Of a stretch of 64,000 nt of DNA, positions 1 to 8,582 are shown one piece after another (within the stretch, counting starts at the first letter, position 1; each line of letters opens with the position of its first letter). A program made the position numbers and the translations under genes. The stretch is from Streptomyces rhizoryzae. GTDB lineage: Bacteria; Actinomycetota; Actinomycetes; Streptomycetales; Streptomycetaceae. A model generated the notes under the pieces. That model saw only the letters and a list, made by a program, of their open reading frames with translations. It was not told the origin of the DNA and made no database searches. Where the stretch lies: the NCBI RefSeq assembly GCF_023155275.1, contig NZ_JALMUV010000024.1:1-64000 (forward strand), in the 5' to 3' direction.

Positions 1-66
1 CGCAACCCCAACGAGACCGGGCCCGGCGGAACACCCGCCAAGAGAAACCACCACGTGGGCCGCTAA
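1..66 (+). CDS. C-terminal end of an unidentified protein (partial)
   Basis: Reading from base 1 the frame is open and ends in TAA at 64-66, giving a 21-residue tail that ends NHHVGR. Eighteen of the 21 codons end in G or C, as expected for a gene here. It converges on the helicase gene and overlaps its stop by 4 bases. The fragment is too short to identify, and a chance open frame is possible. Confidence 0.45.
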   Translation, partial: RNPNETGPGGTPAKRNHHVGR

Positions 67-1412
67 CCCACCACGCGGTGCTCGGAAAGATGAGCCATCA
101 CGGAGTGATTCGCCTCCCAGCCGTCGGGGAACTTCACCGTGACGCCGAGCTGGACCGGTTCGGTGGCGGGGTGCTCGTCCAGGAGGTCGGTGACGCCGGC
201 GCGGCAGACGACGATGCAGGCGTGCCGGTGCCGGGAGGCCAGTACGCACAGGCGGCCGGTCTCCAGGTGGAAGGCGGTCGCGTCGGGGCGGCCGGAGAGC
301 GGGTGCAGGACGACGGTGACGTCGAACTCGCGGCCCTGGAGGCGGTTGGCGGTGTCCACCGTGACGCCGGAGACGCCCAGCCCGGCGAGCGCGGCGCGGA
401 CCGCGGCGGCCTGGTCGCGGTGGGCGGTGCCGACCGCGATCCGGGCGGCGGTGAGCGGCTCGGGCGCGTCCGCCTGCTCGCTGGTGGCGGCGCCGCCGCG
501 GTCCAGGAGGCGGCGGACGACCCGGGCGAGGGCGCCGACGGCCTCCGGGTCCGTGCGCGGGGTGTGGCGGGCGGGGAGCTCCAGCAGGCCCCAGCCGGAC
601 GCGGCGGCCTCGTCCAGGACGCGGTCCACGGGCGAGCCGTCGCCGCGGACGCCGAAGGCCAGCCGCCGGTCGCCGGGCCCGGTGCCGCTGCGGAACGGGG
701 TGTACGGGTAGAACGCGCTCGACACCAGGGGCGCGGCGGAGGCCGGCAGCCGCCAGGAGACCGGGAGGCGGTGCTGGGGGAGGTCGGGGTTGTGGGCGAG
801 GAGGGTGGCGACGGCACTGGCCGAGGGGTCGTAGGACAGGCCGGCCCACTGGTCGGCGCCGACGACGCTGAACGGGTCGAGCTGGCCGGGGTCGCCGACG
901 AACAGGGCCCGTTCGAAGAGGCCGGCGACGCCGAGCAGGGCGTCGGAGCGCATCTGGTACGCCTCGTCGACGATGGCGTGCCGCCAGGGCTCCTCGACCT
1001 TGGTGTAGGCCCACTTGGCGGCGGTGGAGACGACGATGTCCCGGTCGGCGAGGTCGGCGATCCTGGCGGAGGTGCGGACGGCCGGGAGGGCGGCGAGGGC
1101 CGGGTCGTGGGCGGCCGGTTCGCTGCTGTGCAGGCGGCCGACGGGCAGGTCGGGGTCCTTGGCGGCGAGGCGCAGCACGAGGTCGTCGACCTGGGCGTTG
1201 GTCTGCGCGACGATCATCAGCCGGCGGCCGGCGGCGGCCAGTTCGCGGGCCGCGCGGACGACCAGGGTGGACTTCCCGGCGCCCGGCGGGGAGTCGACGA
1301 CGACGCCGCGGCGGGTGCTGTGCAGGGTGTCGTGGAGGATCGCGTCGGTGGCCGCGGCGGCCGCGGCGGCGGGGTCGGCCGGCGGCGGGGCGGTGAGCGG
1401 CGGGGGCGTCAC
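63..1412 (-). CDS. Superfamily 1 (Upf1/Dna2-like) helicase
   Basis: Predicted 449-residue ATP-dependent nucleic-acid helicase. Visible motifs in order: Walker A SPPGAGKST (Lys47), Walker B/motif II VDEAYQ (Asp149-Glu150), motif III GDPGQL, a motif IV-like SWR, motif V DTANRLQGREFD, and a motif VI-like ASRHR. This set is typical of SF1B Upf1/Dna2 enzymes, but the protein lacks the long N-terminal region such helicases usually carry. It starts at GTG 1412, overlapping the upstream stop in GTGA, so it is probably translationally coupled. It is the last gene of a three-gene operon with an uncharacterised protein and a RecB/Cas4-like nuclease. A role in DNA end processing, repair or defence is inferred from this context. 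The substrate is unknown. Confidence 0.85.
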   Translation of the reverse strand: MTPPPLTAPPPADPAAAAAAATDAILHDTLHSTRRGVVVDSPPGAGKSTLVVRAARELAAAGRRLMIVAQTNAQVDDLVLRLAAKDPDLPVGRLHSSEPAAHDPALAALPAVRTSARIADLADRDIVVSTAAKWAYTKVEEPWRHAIVDEAYQMRSDALLGVAGLFERALFVGDPGQLDPFSVVGADQWAGLSYDPSASAVATLLAHNPDLPQHRLPVSWRLPASAAPLVSSAFYPYTPFRSGTGPGDRRLAFGVRGDGSPVDRVLDEAAASGWGLLELPARHTPRTDPEAVGALARVVRRLLDRGGAATSEQADAPEPLTAARIAVGTAHRDQAAAVRAALAGLGVSGVTVDTANRLQGREFDVTVVLHPLSGRPDATAFHLETGRLCVLASRHRHACIVVCRAGVTDLLDEHPATEPVQLGVTVKFPDGWEANHSVMAHLSEHRVVG

Positions 1413-2962
1413 AGGTAGTCCTCGGGGGTGACCGGGTCGGGGGCGGCGGACGGCGCGTCCCCGGGGGCGGGCGGCGGGCCGCCGTGCGTCCAGGGGGTGT
1501 CCTCGGGCTCGGGGAGGGCGGGTCCGCCGCGCGGGGCGTGCTCGAAGAGCGTCCAGCACAGGGCGTCGCCGGGCTCGGGGACCGAGCCGGGCTCGGGGGT
1601 GCGGCCGCGGCCCATCCCGCCGGTGAGGCGGATCAGCAGGGTGCCGGGGTCGCCACCGGGCCCGTACGCGACGAACTCGGCGGTCTGGGTGCGGCCGCCG
1701 TCGAGCGCGCGGTGCAGTCTGCCGCCCGCGTCGAGCTGGGGACGGTCGCCGGTGCGCAGCGTCACCACCGGGCGCGGCATCGGGCGGCGGCCCTTGGAGT
1801 ACGCCATCTCCACCTCGGTGACGGTGCCCCGGAAGGCTTCCCCGGCCAGCCGCCGGCCGGCCATCACCAGCGGGTCGTCCAGGGCCTCCTGGGCGTCCAG
1901 CAGGGCCTGGGCGGTCTCCCGGGAGGCCAGTTTCCGGGCGGCGGTGACCGCGTCGTCCTGCCGGGGCTGCGGCGGTTCGCCGGCCCGGATCCGGTCGCGG
2001 TGGGAGGTGTACGACCAGCGGTCGCGCTTCCAGCGGTCGGCGACCCGGGCGCCCTCGGGGAGGGCGCGGAGCAGGTCCACGCCCTGCCACACGGCGTCCC
2101 AGGTGGGCCGCAGCCGGCTCTCGACGAGGGCGGCGATCTCCTGCGCGGCGCCGGGGACGCCGGCGTCGTAGCGGGCCATGGCGGGGGCCAGCAGGCGGTT
2201 GTCGAACGCCGGGTCGGTGGCCGGGCCGGCCGGCGGGCAGTGCAGCTGCCCGTCCGCGTCGCGGGCCGCCTCGGCGAACTCGGCGGCCTGCTGGGCCGGT
2301 ACGCCCGGCGGCGGGTCGATCCAGGCGAGCAGCGCGGCCAGGTGCTGGTCCTCCAGGGCGCTCTGGCCGGTGGCCCAGTGGCGGGTCAGCAGGCCGGTCA
2401 TGGACAGCAGCAGGCAGGCGCCGGGCACCCGGGCCCGCTCGCCGAAATGGGTGAACCAGCGGCCTAGCAGCGGGACGTGCGGGGGCGCGGGGTGCGGCGC
2501 CTCCGGGTCCTGCTCGGCGGTCCGCCGGAACCGCATGGAGCGGCCCAGCAGCCGGACGTAGGCGACGCCGGCGGCGCTGGGGACGATCAACTGCGGGGCG
2601 TCGGTGCACAGTTCGACCTGGACGGGGACCTGCTTGCCGCTCTCCGGGTCGGTCTCCTTGCGCTCCTCGTACGCGATGTCGTCGGCGAAGCCGTCCACGT
2701 AGGGCAGCACCGCCTCGGCGAGTTCGGCGAGGAAGCCGAAGCGCAGGTCGCGGTCGCGGGGCTGGGGGACGGTCAGCAGCCGGGGCTTCTCCCGGTCGGT
2801 GCCGACCAGCGCGCCCAGCGGGGCGCCGGCCTCGCCGGAGGTGGTCAACGGGACGAGGACCAGGGGGTGTTCGGCCAGGTGGCGGTGGCGGACGGTGGTG
2901 AGCGGACGGGCGCGGCCCGCGGCCACCGCCTCCATCCGGGCGAGCGTCTCGATCAGCGGCAC
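1409..2962 (-). CDS. Protein of unknown function between nuclease and helicase genes
   Basis: A 517-residue protein I do not recognise. It starts at GTG 2962 behind a GGGGAGGAAC ribosome site, overlaps the nuclease gene by 10 bases and the helicase gene by 4. The N-terminal half is alpha/beta with no obvious catalytic motif. Around residues 370-470 there are beta-rich stretches such as GTVTEVEMAY and PRPVVTLRTGD, which could be a small beta-barrel like the 1B/OB elements of Upf1-type helicases. That reading is inference only. The C-terminus is Pro/Gly-rich. Gene order suggests it works in one complex with the flanking nuclease and helicase. Confidence 0.75.
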   Translation of the reverse strand: MPLIETLARMEAVAAGRARPLTTVRHRHLAEHPLVLVPLTTSGEAGAPLGALVGTDREKPRLLTVPQPRDRDLRFGFLAELAEAVLPYVDGFADDIAYEERKETDPESGKQVPVQVELCTDAPQLIVPSAAGVAYVRLLGRSMRFRRTAEQDPEAPHPAPPHVPLLGRWFTHFGERARVPGACLLLSMTGLLTRHWATGQSALEDQHLAALLAWIDPPPGVPAQQAAEFAEAARDADGQLHCPPAGPATDPAFDNRLLAPAMARYDAGVPGAAQEIAALVESRLRPTWDAVWQGVDLLRALPEGARVADRWKRDRWSYTSHRDRIRAGEPPQPRQDDAVTAARKLASRETAQALLDAQEALDDPLVMAGRRLAGEAFRGTVTEVEMAYSKGRRPMPRPVVTLRTGDRPQLDAGGRLHRALDGGRTQTAEFVAYGPGGDPGTLLIRLTGGMGRGRTPEPGSVPEPGDALCWTLFEHAPRGGPALPEPEDTPWTHGGPPPAPGDAPSAAPDPVTPEDYL

Positions 2963-4188
2963 GGTTCCTCCCCGTCCCGGGGCGCCGGTACGGCGGCGAG
3001 CGCCTCGGCGCGCAGTGCGGCGGCGGTGCGGAGGGCCTGGACGGCCGGGTCGTCCGGGTCGGCGCCGGGGTCGCCGGCGGCGGCCGCCAGGGCCTCGCCG
3101 ATGGTGCGCAGCCCGCCCAGTTCGCCCCGCGCGCCGCGGCCCAGGGTCTCCACGGCGCCCTCCTGGCGGGACCGGGTGCGGCAGTGGAAGGCCAGTTCGC
3201 AGGCGGCCAGGCACTCGGGGGCGTAGGCCGCGGGGACCGCCGCCACCGCCTCGGCCAGCTCCGCGGCCGGCCGGGTCGGGGTGGTGCCGTCGTCGCCCGG
3301 CCGGAGAGCGAAGGTGGTGCCGGCCGGGAGGGCGGCGGCGATCTCCTCGACGCGGGTGAGCCGGGCCAGCTGGCGCCGGGTGGTGGCCCGCTGCCTGCGG
3401 ACGTCGACGGCCGCGGCGGCCGGGAGGTTGGAGAAGTCCTTGGGACAGATCAGCAGCGCGCGGTCGCGGACCCGGGCGGGGCGGCCGGTGTGCGCGGCGG
3501 TGTGCGCGGCGACGGCCTCCAGGGCGAGGACGTAGACCGCGGCCTGGCGGGCCGCGGCGCCCACCTTGGCCGGGTCCGCGGCGCCGTCGATCATCGGGAA
3601 GGACTTGATCTCGACGACCGTCCAGACGCCGTCGGGGTGCACCACGACGGCGTCCGGCTCCACGTAGGCGGCGGAGCCGGCGACGTCCATGGCGAGCAGC
3701 GGGTGGTCCAGCAGGGCCCAGCCGCCGGCCGCGGTGGCCTCGCGCAGCGCCAGCGCGGTGCGCGCGGCCCGGCCCGCGGGACCGGCCGCGGACAGGTCGG
3801 GCCGGGCGACCTCCCCGTCCTCCGGCGGCGGGGTGCCGGGCGCGAGCCGTTCGCGGACCAGGCGGAGCAGTTCGGCGCCGCCGTCGGCCTTCACCCGGGC
3901 CTCGAAGGAGTTGCCGCGGGCCAGGGCGAACTGGGACTGGCCGTAGGCCGCGGGCGCGCCCAGCGCGCGGGCCAGCGCGCCCTTGTCGACACCGGCGCCG
4001 TCGAGGAGGGCGCGGCGCCGGCAGCCGGGGTTGGCGGCGAGCGCGGCGAGCGCGCGGGCGTCCAGCGGCCGGGGGCGCACACCGGGCCCGCGCAGCTCCG
4101 ACAGGCGCTGCCGCAGGCCGGGGGAGGGCGACGGCGGCGCGCCGGGCGGCCCGTCCGCCGCGGTTCGGCTTTCGCGGGAAACGTTCAC
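2953..4188 (-). CDS. RecB/Cas4-family PD-(D/E)XK nuclease with putative Fe-S cluster
   Basis: Predicted 411-residue DNA nuclease. A RecB-type active site is visible: motif I GNSFE, then Asp179 (EPDAVV), Glu193 and Lys195 (VEIKS), and a QxxxY motif (RQAAVYVLAL). Four cysteines, C56, C326, C330 and C336, have the Cas4/AddB/Dna2 arrangement of one N-terminal Cys plus a C-terminal trio (C-x3-C-x5-C), so a 4Fe-4S cluster is likely. GTG 4188 is the chosen start because coding character ends there. A longer open frame exists upstream. It is the first gene of the nuclease-unknown-helicase operon. There is no CRISPR array or other cas gene in the window, so a Cas role is unlikely. Confidence 0.82.
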   Translation of the reverse strand: MNVSRESRTAADGPPGAPPSPSPGLRQRLSELRGPGVRPRPLDARALAALAANPGCRRRALLDGAGVDKGALARALGAPAAYGQSQFALARGNSFEARVKADGGAELLRLVRERLAPGTPPPEDGEVARPDLSAAGPAGRAARTALALREATAAGGWALLDHPLLAMDVAGSAAYVEPDAVVVHPDGVWTVVEIKSFPMIDGAADPAKVGAAARQAAVYVLALEAVAAHTAAHTGRPARVRDRALLICPKDFSNLPAAAAVDVRRQRATTRRQLARLTRVEEIAAALPAGTTFALRPGDDGTTPTRPAAELAEAVAAVPAAYAPECLAACELAFHCRTRSRQEGAVETLGRGARGELGGLRTIGEALAAAAGDPGADPDDPAVQALRTAAALRAEALAAVPAPRDGEEPCR

Positions 4189-4335
4189 CTGCCGAAGTCT
4201 GGCATCCGGCACCGACAGGCGGGGGCCCCGGCCGGGATACGGGCGGGTGCGGGATGATGGAGGGGCCGCGGTCAGCGCCGCCCGCGCCCAGTTGAACGAC
4301 CCCGACGAGCCGGCATCCGGCGAGAGGTACGACCC

Positions 4336-4929
4336 ATGGCACCGCGCATTTTCCTGGCCAGACACGGGCAGACGGAGTGGTCCGTCTCCGGGCGGCACAC
4401 CGGACGGACCGACATCCCGCTGCTGGAGGAGGGTCGGCAGGGCGCCAAGCAGCTGGGCGAGCGCCTGCACCGCGCCCCCTGGCGCGGCCTGCCGGACGCC
4501 GAGGTCCGCACCAGCCCGCTGCGGCGCGCCCGGGAGACCTGCGACCTGGCCGGTTTCGGCGAGCGGGCCCGGGAGTGGGACGCGCTGCTGGAGGTCGACT
4601 ACGGCGCGTACGAGGGGCTGACGCCGGCCCAGATCAAGGAGGGCCGCCCGGACTGGCTGATCTGGCGGGACGGCGTCCCGGACGGCGAGACGCTGGCCGA
4701 GGTCTGCGCGCGCGCGGACGAGGTGGTGGCCTGGGCCCGCTCGGCCGACCGCGATGTGCTGGTCTTCGCGCACGGCCACATCCTGCGGGTGCTGGGCGCG
4801 CGCTGGCTGGGGCTCCCGGTGGCGTTCGCGGCGCGGCTGCGGCTGGCTCCGGCGTCGCTGTCGGTCCTGGGCTGGGCCTACGGCGAACCGGCCGTGGAGA
4901 GCTGGAACGACACCGGCCACCTGGACTGA
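4336..4929 (+). CDS. Histidine phosphatase (phosphoglycerate-mutase-like) family protein
   Basis: A 197-residue member of the histidine phosphatase superfamily. The N-terminal RHG signature, ARHGQTEWS, holds the histidine that is phosphorylated during catalysis. TSPLRRARET follows, and the second catalytic histidine lies in FAHGHILRVL. The family covers phosphoglycerate mutases and acid phosphatases for sugars and cofactors, and the substrate cannot be told from sequence. A GAGAGG ribosome site precedes ATG 4336. It is transcribed away from the nuclease operon (147-base gap) and converges on the HTH-TPR regulator. Confidence 0.9.
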   Translation: MAPRIFLARHGQTEWSVSGRHTGRTDIPLLEEGRQGAKQLGERLHRAPWRGLPDAEVRTSPLRRARETCDLAGFGERAREWDALLEVDYGAYEGLTPAQIKEGRPDWLIWRDGVPDGETLAEVCARADEVVAWARSADRDVLVFAHGHILRVLGARWLGLPVAFAARLRLAPASLSVLGWAYGEPAVESWNDTGHLD

Positions 4930-4977
4930 CCGGGCCGGCGGGCGGGCCGTGGACGGGCGGGTGTGCGGGCCCGCGGC

Positions 4978-6411
4978 TCAGACCGGGCGGCGGCTCTCCG
5001 CGCCGGCCGCGGCGTGCCGCTCCAGGAAGCCGGCGACCGCGCCGCAGCTCCGGTAGGGGCGCAGGGCGCGCGCGGTGCCGTCGAGCATCGCCCGGATCCG
5101 GGCCGAGCGGACCTCGGCCAGCAGGTCGAGGACGGCGAGCCCGGCCGCGGCGGCCTCCTCCGCGTCGCCGCCGGCCGCGAGGTTGCCGGCCAGCTCCGCG
5201 GTGAACAGCGCGATGTTGCGGGTGAAGTGCGGGTCCTGGAGGTCCACCGCCCGGCGCGCCTGCTCGGCCGCGCGCCGCCGGTCGCCCAGCGCCGACCAGC
5301 ACTGTGCCGTCAGGCCGGCCAGTTCGGCCGCGCCGAAGAACGTCATCCACTCCGGGTCGTGGTCGCCGGGCCCCACCGCGAAGAGCCGTTCGGCGCGGGC
5401 CAGCGCCTGCTCGCAGCCGGACCGGTCGCCGAGTCCGGCCCGGCCGCCGGCCTCGCGCAGCGCCAGCAGCGACCGCAGCCGCGGCGAGCCGAGCCGTTTG
5501 GCGGCCTGCTGGGCGGCCTGCGCGGCGCGCACCGCCTCGCGCGGCCGGCCGGCGTCGCGGGCGAGGAAGGCGGTGTTGCAGAAGGCGTGCGCCTCCAGCG
5601 CGGCGTCGCCGCTGACCCGGGCGGTGGACAGCGCCTCGGCGTAGTGCGAGCGGGCGTCGTCGAAGCGGCCGGAGTCGTGCGCCAGCCAGCCCACCGAGAT
5701 GGCCAGTTCACCGGCGCCGGCGTGCAGCCGGTCGTAGACGGCGCGCTGCCGGATCCCGGCGTCCAGCAGTTCGTAGGCGGCGCGCAGCGGCTGGACGGCG
5801 CGGTGGTACAGGCCGTCCGCGCCGTGCCGGTCGTCCAGCAAGCGGATGCGGCGGACGGCTTCCTCGACGGCGGTGGCCTCGGTGGCGCCCGCCCGGGAGC
5901 CGGGGGCGGTACGGGGGCCGGGCACGGGCGCGGCGGCGCCGGCCGGTGCGGCGGGGCCGGCGGCCGGGAAGAGGGCGGCCAGGCCCAGGGCGGCCGCCGG
6001 GCCGCCGGTGATGAACGCGCGACGCAGCACGTCGCTCTCCTCGGAGTTCTGGATACGGGTATCGCGGTGGTCGGGGTCGGGTGCCAGGAGCGCGGCGCCC
6101 GCCGCGGCGCGCGCCCCCCGACCGCGCACCGTCTCCCGCGGCGCGAACCCCATGTCGGGCAGCGTCAGGCCGGGGAACATGTGCCGGAACACCCGTTCGT
6201 AGGCGTAGTTCGGGCACCGAATCTCCCCGGACTCGACGCGGCCCACATAGCGGGCGTCGCACGAGACCTGCTCGCCGATCTCACGGGCGGCCCGTCGGAC
6301 CGCCGCCGCGAACTCGCCGGGTGACAGCCGCCCGCGCAGCTGGCGGAAGGCGGTGTTCGGGCGGGCGGGTACGGTGCGGGACGACGCCGAACGCTCGGCT
6401 TGCGACGCCAT
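4978..6411 (-). CDS. HTH-TPR regulatory protein (NsdA-like)
   Basis: A 477-residue protein. Residues about 15-75 look like a helix-turn-helix of the actinobacterial HTH-TPR type, with a run ending in YVGRVESGEIRCP. A linker follows with a hydrophobic, Tat-like stretch (RRAFITGGPAAALGLAALFP, about 135-155). The C-terminal half is helical TPR repeats rich in A-L-G-D. The layout resembles NsdA and related Streptomyces regulators of sporulation and antibiotic output, but assignment to a subfamily is inference. ATG 6411 is chosen because a GGAGAG site lies just upstream. That site sits in an 11-base tandem duplication. A small conserved gene is divergent to it. Confidence 0.75.
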   Translation of the reverse strand: MASQAERSASSRTVPARPNTAFRQLRGRLSPGEFAAAVRRAAREIGEQVSCDARYVGRVESGEIRCPNYAYERVFRHMFPGLTLPDMGFAPRETVRGRGARAAAGAALLAPDPDHRDTRIQNSEESDVLRRAFITGGPAAALGLAALFPAAGPAAPAGAAAPVPGPRTAPGSRAGATEATAVEEAVRRIRLLDDRHGADGLYHRAVQPLRAAYELLDAGIRQRAVYDRLHAGAGELAISVGWLAHDSGRFDDARSHYAEALSTARVSGDAALEAHAFCNTAFLARDAGRPREAVRAAQAAQQAAKRLGSPRLRSLLALREAGGRAGLGDRSGCEQALARAERLFAVGPGDHDPEWMTFFGAAELAGLTAQCWSALGDRRRAAEQARRAVDLQDPHFTRNIALFTAELAGNLAAGGDAEEAAAAGLAVLDLLAEVRSARIRAMLDGTARALRPYRSCGAVAGFLERHAAAGAESRRPV

Positions 6412-6418
6412 GGCGGAC

Positions 6419-6440
6419 CTCTCCGTGCCCTCTCCGTGCC
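6419..6440 (-). repeat. 11-bp tandem duplication containing a ribosome binding site
   Basis: On the minus strand GGCACGGAGAG occurs twice in perfect tandem directly upstream of ATG 6411. Each copy carries a GGAGAG Shine-Dalgarno core. The proximal copy is correctly spaced for the start and the distal one is 11 bases further away. Confidence 0.8.
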
Positions 6441-6591
6441 ATCGTCTGACGTGCCGCTTCCTGGCGGTGCGGCGGGACGACCGTACCGGCTGTGACGGTC
6501 CCGACACCCTGCGTTTGGCCACAAACCGGAATATCTCACCCGCGATCCGCCATGAAGTGCCATCCTTTGCAGCGTTCCGCCGCCGTAGCTG

Positions 6592-6621
6592 TTGACGCGT
6601 TTCGCCGTTGGAGACGGTGTA
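6592..6621 (+). promoter_or_regulatory. Possible promoter of the small conserved gene
   Basis: TTGACG at 6592-6597 is followed after about 18-20 bases by GGTGTAAA, which could be a vegetative -35/-10 pair ahead of GTG 6656. The spacing is loose and the assignment is weak. Confidence 0.3.
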
Positions 6622-6655
6622 AAGGGTGTGGCGCGTGCAGGAGGAGGGGTTCTCC

Positions 6656-7108
6656 GTGTGGGAGACCGGCGTCAGCAGGGGCGGCGAGGAGCGGGCGGGC
6701 CGGGCCGCCGGCCGCGAGGGGCGCACCGCCCCGCAGGACCCCGCCCGGCCCTGCGACCTGGTGACGGTGCCGGCCCGGCAGGGCCTGGAGGCGGTGGACA
6801 TCCTGCGGCTGCGGGACGGTGTCGGCCCGGTCCTGCACGACGGCGCCTGCGACACCCTCGGCTTCCTGGTCCCGCCGGGCACCGCCGACGGCTGGGACGT
6901 GCCGGGCAGCGCCTGTACGCGCACGCACGGGCGGGGGATCGCGTTCGACCTGCCGGACGAGGGGGCGGTGCCGGAGCCGCCGGTGCAGGGGACCGGCTGG
7001 CTGGTGCCGCCGGAAGGCGCGTACGCGGACGCCACCGATCCGGTGGTGCTGCGGGCGGCGCTGGGCGAGGCGGCCCGCACGATCGAGGCGGTCGACCGCT
7101 GCCAGTGA
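6656..7108 (+). CDS. Small conserved actinobacterial protein of unknown function
   Basis: A 150-residue protein, using GTG 6656, which is spaced correctly behind GGAGGAGGGG. An ATG at 6626 is in frame but lacks such a site. Recognisable patches are CDLVTVPARQGLEAVDIL, GPVLHDGACDTLGFLVPPG, GTGWLVPP and a C-terminal AARTIEAVDRC. They recall short Streptomyces proteins related to the non-catalytic part of bifunctional primase/polymerase-like families, but no catalytic residues are evident and I do not assign a function. It is divergent from the HTH-TPR regulator, which may control it. An inverted repeat ends the unit downstream. Confidence 0.65.
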   Translation: MWETGVSRGGEERAGRAAGREGRTAPQDPARPCDLVTVPARQGLEAVDILRLRDGVGPVLHDGACDTLGFLVPPGTADGWDVPGSACTRTHGRGIAFDLPDEGAVPEPPVQGTGWLVPPEGAYADATDPVVLRAALGEAARTIEAVDRCQ

Positions 7109-7168
7109 GGGCCGCCCGCGGCGGCGGGCGGCGCGCAGGTCCGGTCCGCCGGTGAGGTGGCGGGGCCG

Positions 7169-7196
7169 GTGAGGGGCGGCCGCGGCCGCCCCTCAC
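7169..7196. terminator. Bidirectional terminator-like palindrome
   Basis: GTGAGGGGCGG pairs with CCGCCCCTCAC, giving at least 11 perfect base pairs around a short GC loop. It sits between the convergent small gene (end 7108) and the glycosyltransferase gene (end 7223). Confidence 0.7.
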
Positions 7197-7222
7197 GCGT
7201 GTCCGGCGCGGCGGCCGGCCGG

Positions 7223-8473
7223 TCAGCGGGTGGAGAGGGTGTGGCTGTCGGGGTCCGGGGCGGGGGAGGGGTCCGGCAGGGAGACGCCCGGCGGCAGGCC
7301 GGGGAGCGGCGGTCCGGCGGGCTGCGGGGCGGGCGCCGCCGGACGCGCCCGGCGGGCCGCGGCGAGGGCCTCCTCGTAGACGGCGGCCAGGTCCGCGGCG
7401 CTGCGGTCGATGTCGTAGCGGCGGACGACCGGGGGCACCGGGAGCCGGGCGGCGCCGGTACGGCGCACCTCCCGCAGCGCGGTGGCGAGTTCGTGGACGC
7501 CGGGGCTGACGCGGCGGGCGCCGGGGGCCTGGTCGCCGGGGAGGTCGTCGACGGCCGGGCAGCTGCCGTAGAGGACGTGCAGGCCGGAGGCCAGGGCCTC
7601 CAGCGCCGCCAGGCCGAACGCCTCGTCGGGGGAGGGGGAGACGAAGACGTCGATGGCCGACAGCAGGCCGGGGATGTCGGGGACGTCGGCGGGCGGCGGG
7701 CCGCCGGTGCCGCCGCGGGCGCCGAGCAGGTGGATCCGGTCGCCGGAGCCGAACTGCCCGGCCATCCGCCGCAGCATCTCCCGCTCCGGGCCCTCGCCGG
7801 CCAGCAGCAGGTGCACGCCGGGCAGCTGGGTGACCGCCCGCACCAGCACGTCGAACCGCTTGGCGGGCACCAGCCGGCCGGCGCCGCCGACCACGAACGC
7901 GTCCGGCGGCAGGCCGAGCCGGGCCCGGACCGCGGCCCGGGCGGCCGGGTCGTAGGTGAAGCGGTGCGCCTCGATGCCGTTGGGCACCACGTGGAGGCGG
8001 GCCTCGGGGACGCCCCAGCGGCGCAGCCGGGCGGCGACGGTGTCGGAGACCGCGACGGTCGCCGAGCCCAGCCGCTCGGTGGCCCGGTACAGGGCGCGGA
8101 CGCCGCGGGTGAGCCGCCGGCCCTCGATGACCGCGTCGCCCAGCGAGTGCTCGGTGGCGACCACCGCGCGGACGCCGGCCAGCCGGGCGGCGATCCGGCC
8201 GTAGACGCAGGCCCGGTAGAGGTGGGTGTGGACGAGGTCGGGGCCGGCGGCGCGGATCAGGCCGGCCAGCCGGGGGAGTGCGGACAGGTCGCGGGTGCCG
8301 GTCATGCCGAGGTGGGTGACGGGGGTGCCGTCCGCCTCGATGGCCTCGGCGAGCGGGCCGGGGTTGGTCAGGGTGACGACCTCGCAGCGGGCGGGCAGCC
8401 GGCGCAGCAGCAGCCGCAGCTGCTGGGCGGCACCGCCCGCTTCGAGGCCGGTGATGACGTGCAGGACTTTCAC
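7223..8473 (-). CDS. Glycosyltransferase family 4 (GT-B) protein
   Basis: A 416-residue retaining glycosyltransferase. The N-terminus VLHVITGLEAGGAAQQL is the GT4 acceptor-domain start. VVPNGIE and the donor-site loop EAFGLAALEALASG (an E-x7-E type motif) mark the C-terminal nucleotide-sugar domain. The last 50 residues are a Pro/Ala-rich tail. GTG 8473 has a GGAGGGATC ribosome site. It follows a sugar transferase and another GT4 gene on the same strand, with a 109-base gap, and probably adds sugars to a lipid-linked exopolysaccharide precursor at the inner face of the membrane. Confidence 0.9.
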   Translation of the reverse strand: MKVLHVITGLEAGGAAQQLRLLLRRLPARCEVVTLTNPGPLAEAIEADGTPVTHLGMTGTRDLSALPRLAGLIRAAGPDLVHTHLYRACVYGRIAARLAGVRAVVATEHSLGDAVIEGRRLTRGVRALYRATERLGSATVAVSDTVAARLRRWGVPEARLHVVPNGIEAHRFTYDPAARAAVRARLGLPPDAFVVGGAGRLVPAKRFDVLVRAVTQLPGVHLLLAGEGPEREMLRRMAGQFGSGDRIHLLGARGGTGGPPPADVPDIPGLLSAIDVFVSPSPDEAFGLAALEALASGLHVLYGSCPAVDDLPGDQAPGARRVSPGVHELATALREVRRTGAARLPVPPVVRRYDIDRSAADLAAVYEEALAAARRARPAAPAPQPAGPPLPGLPPGVSLPDPSPAPDPDSHTLSTR

Positions 8474-8582
8474 CGGATCCCTCCAGGGGTGGCGGCCGAA
8501 GGTGGCCTGGTCGGTGGCCGGGTCGGCCTCGTGGGGGCAGTGCGGGGCGGTGGGCGGCGGGGCGGCGCGGCCGGGCCGGGGG

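Noticed and set aside
2953..4188. Cas4 of a CRISPR system
   Set aside because: The nuclease resembles Cas4, but no array, cas1 or cas2 gene is in the window and its partners are a helicase and an unknown protein.
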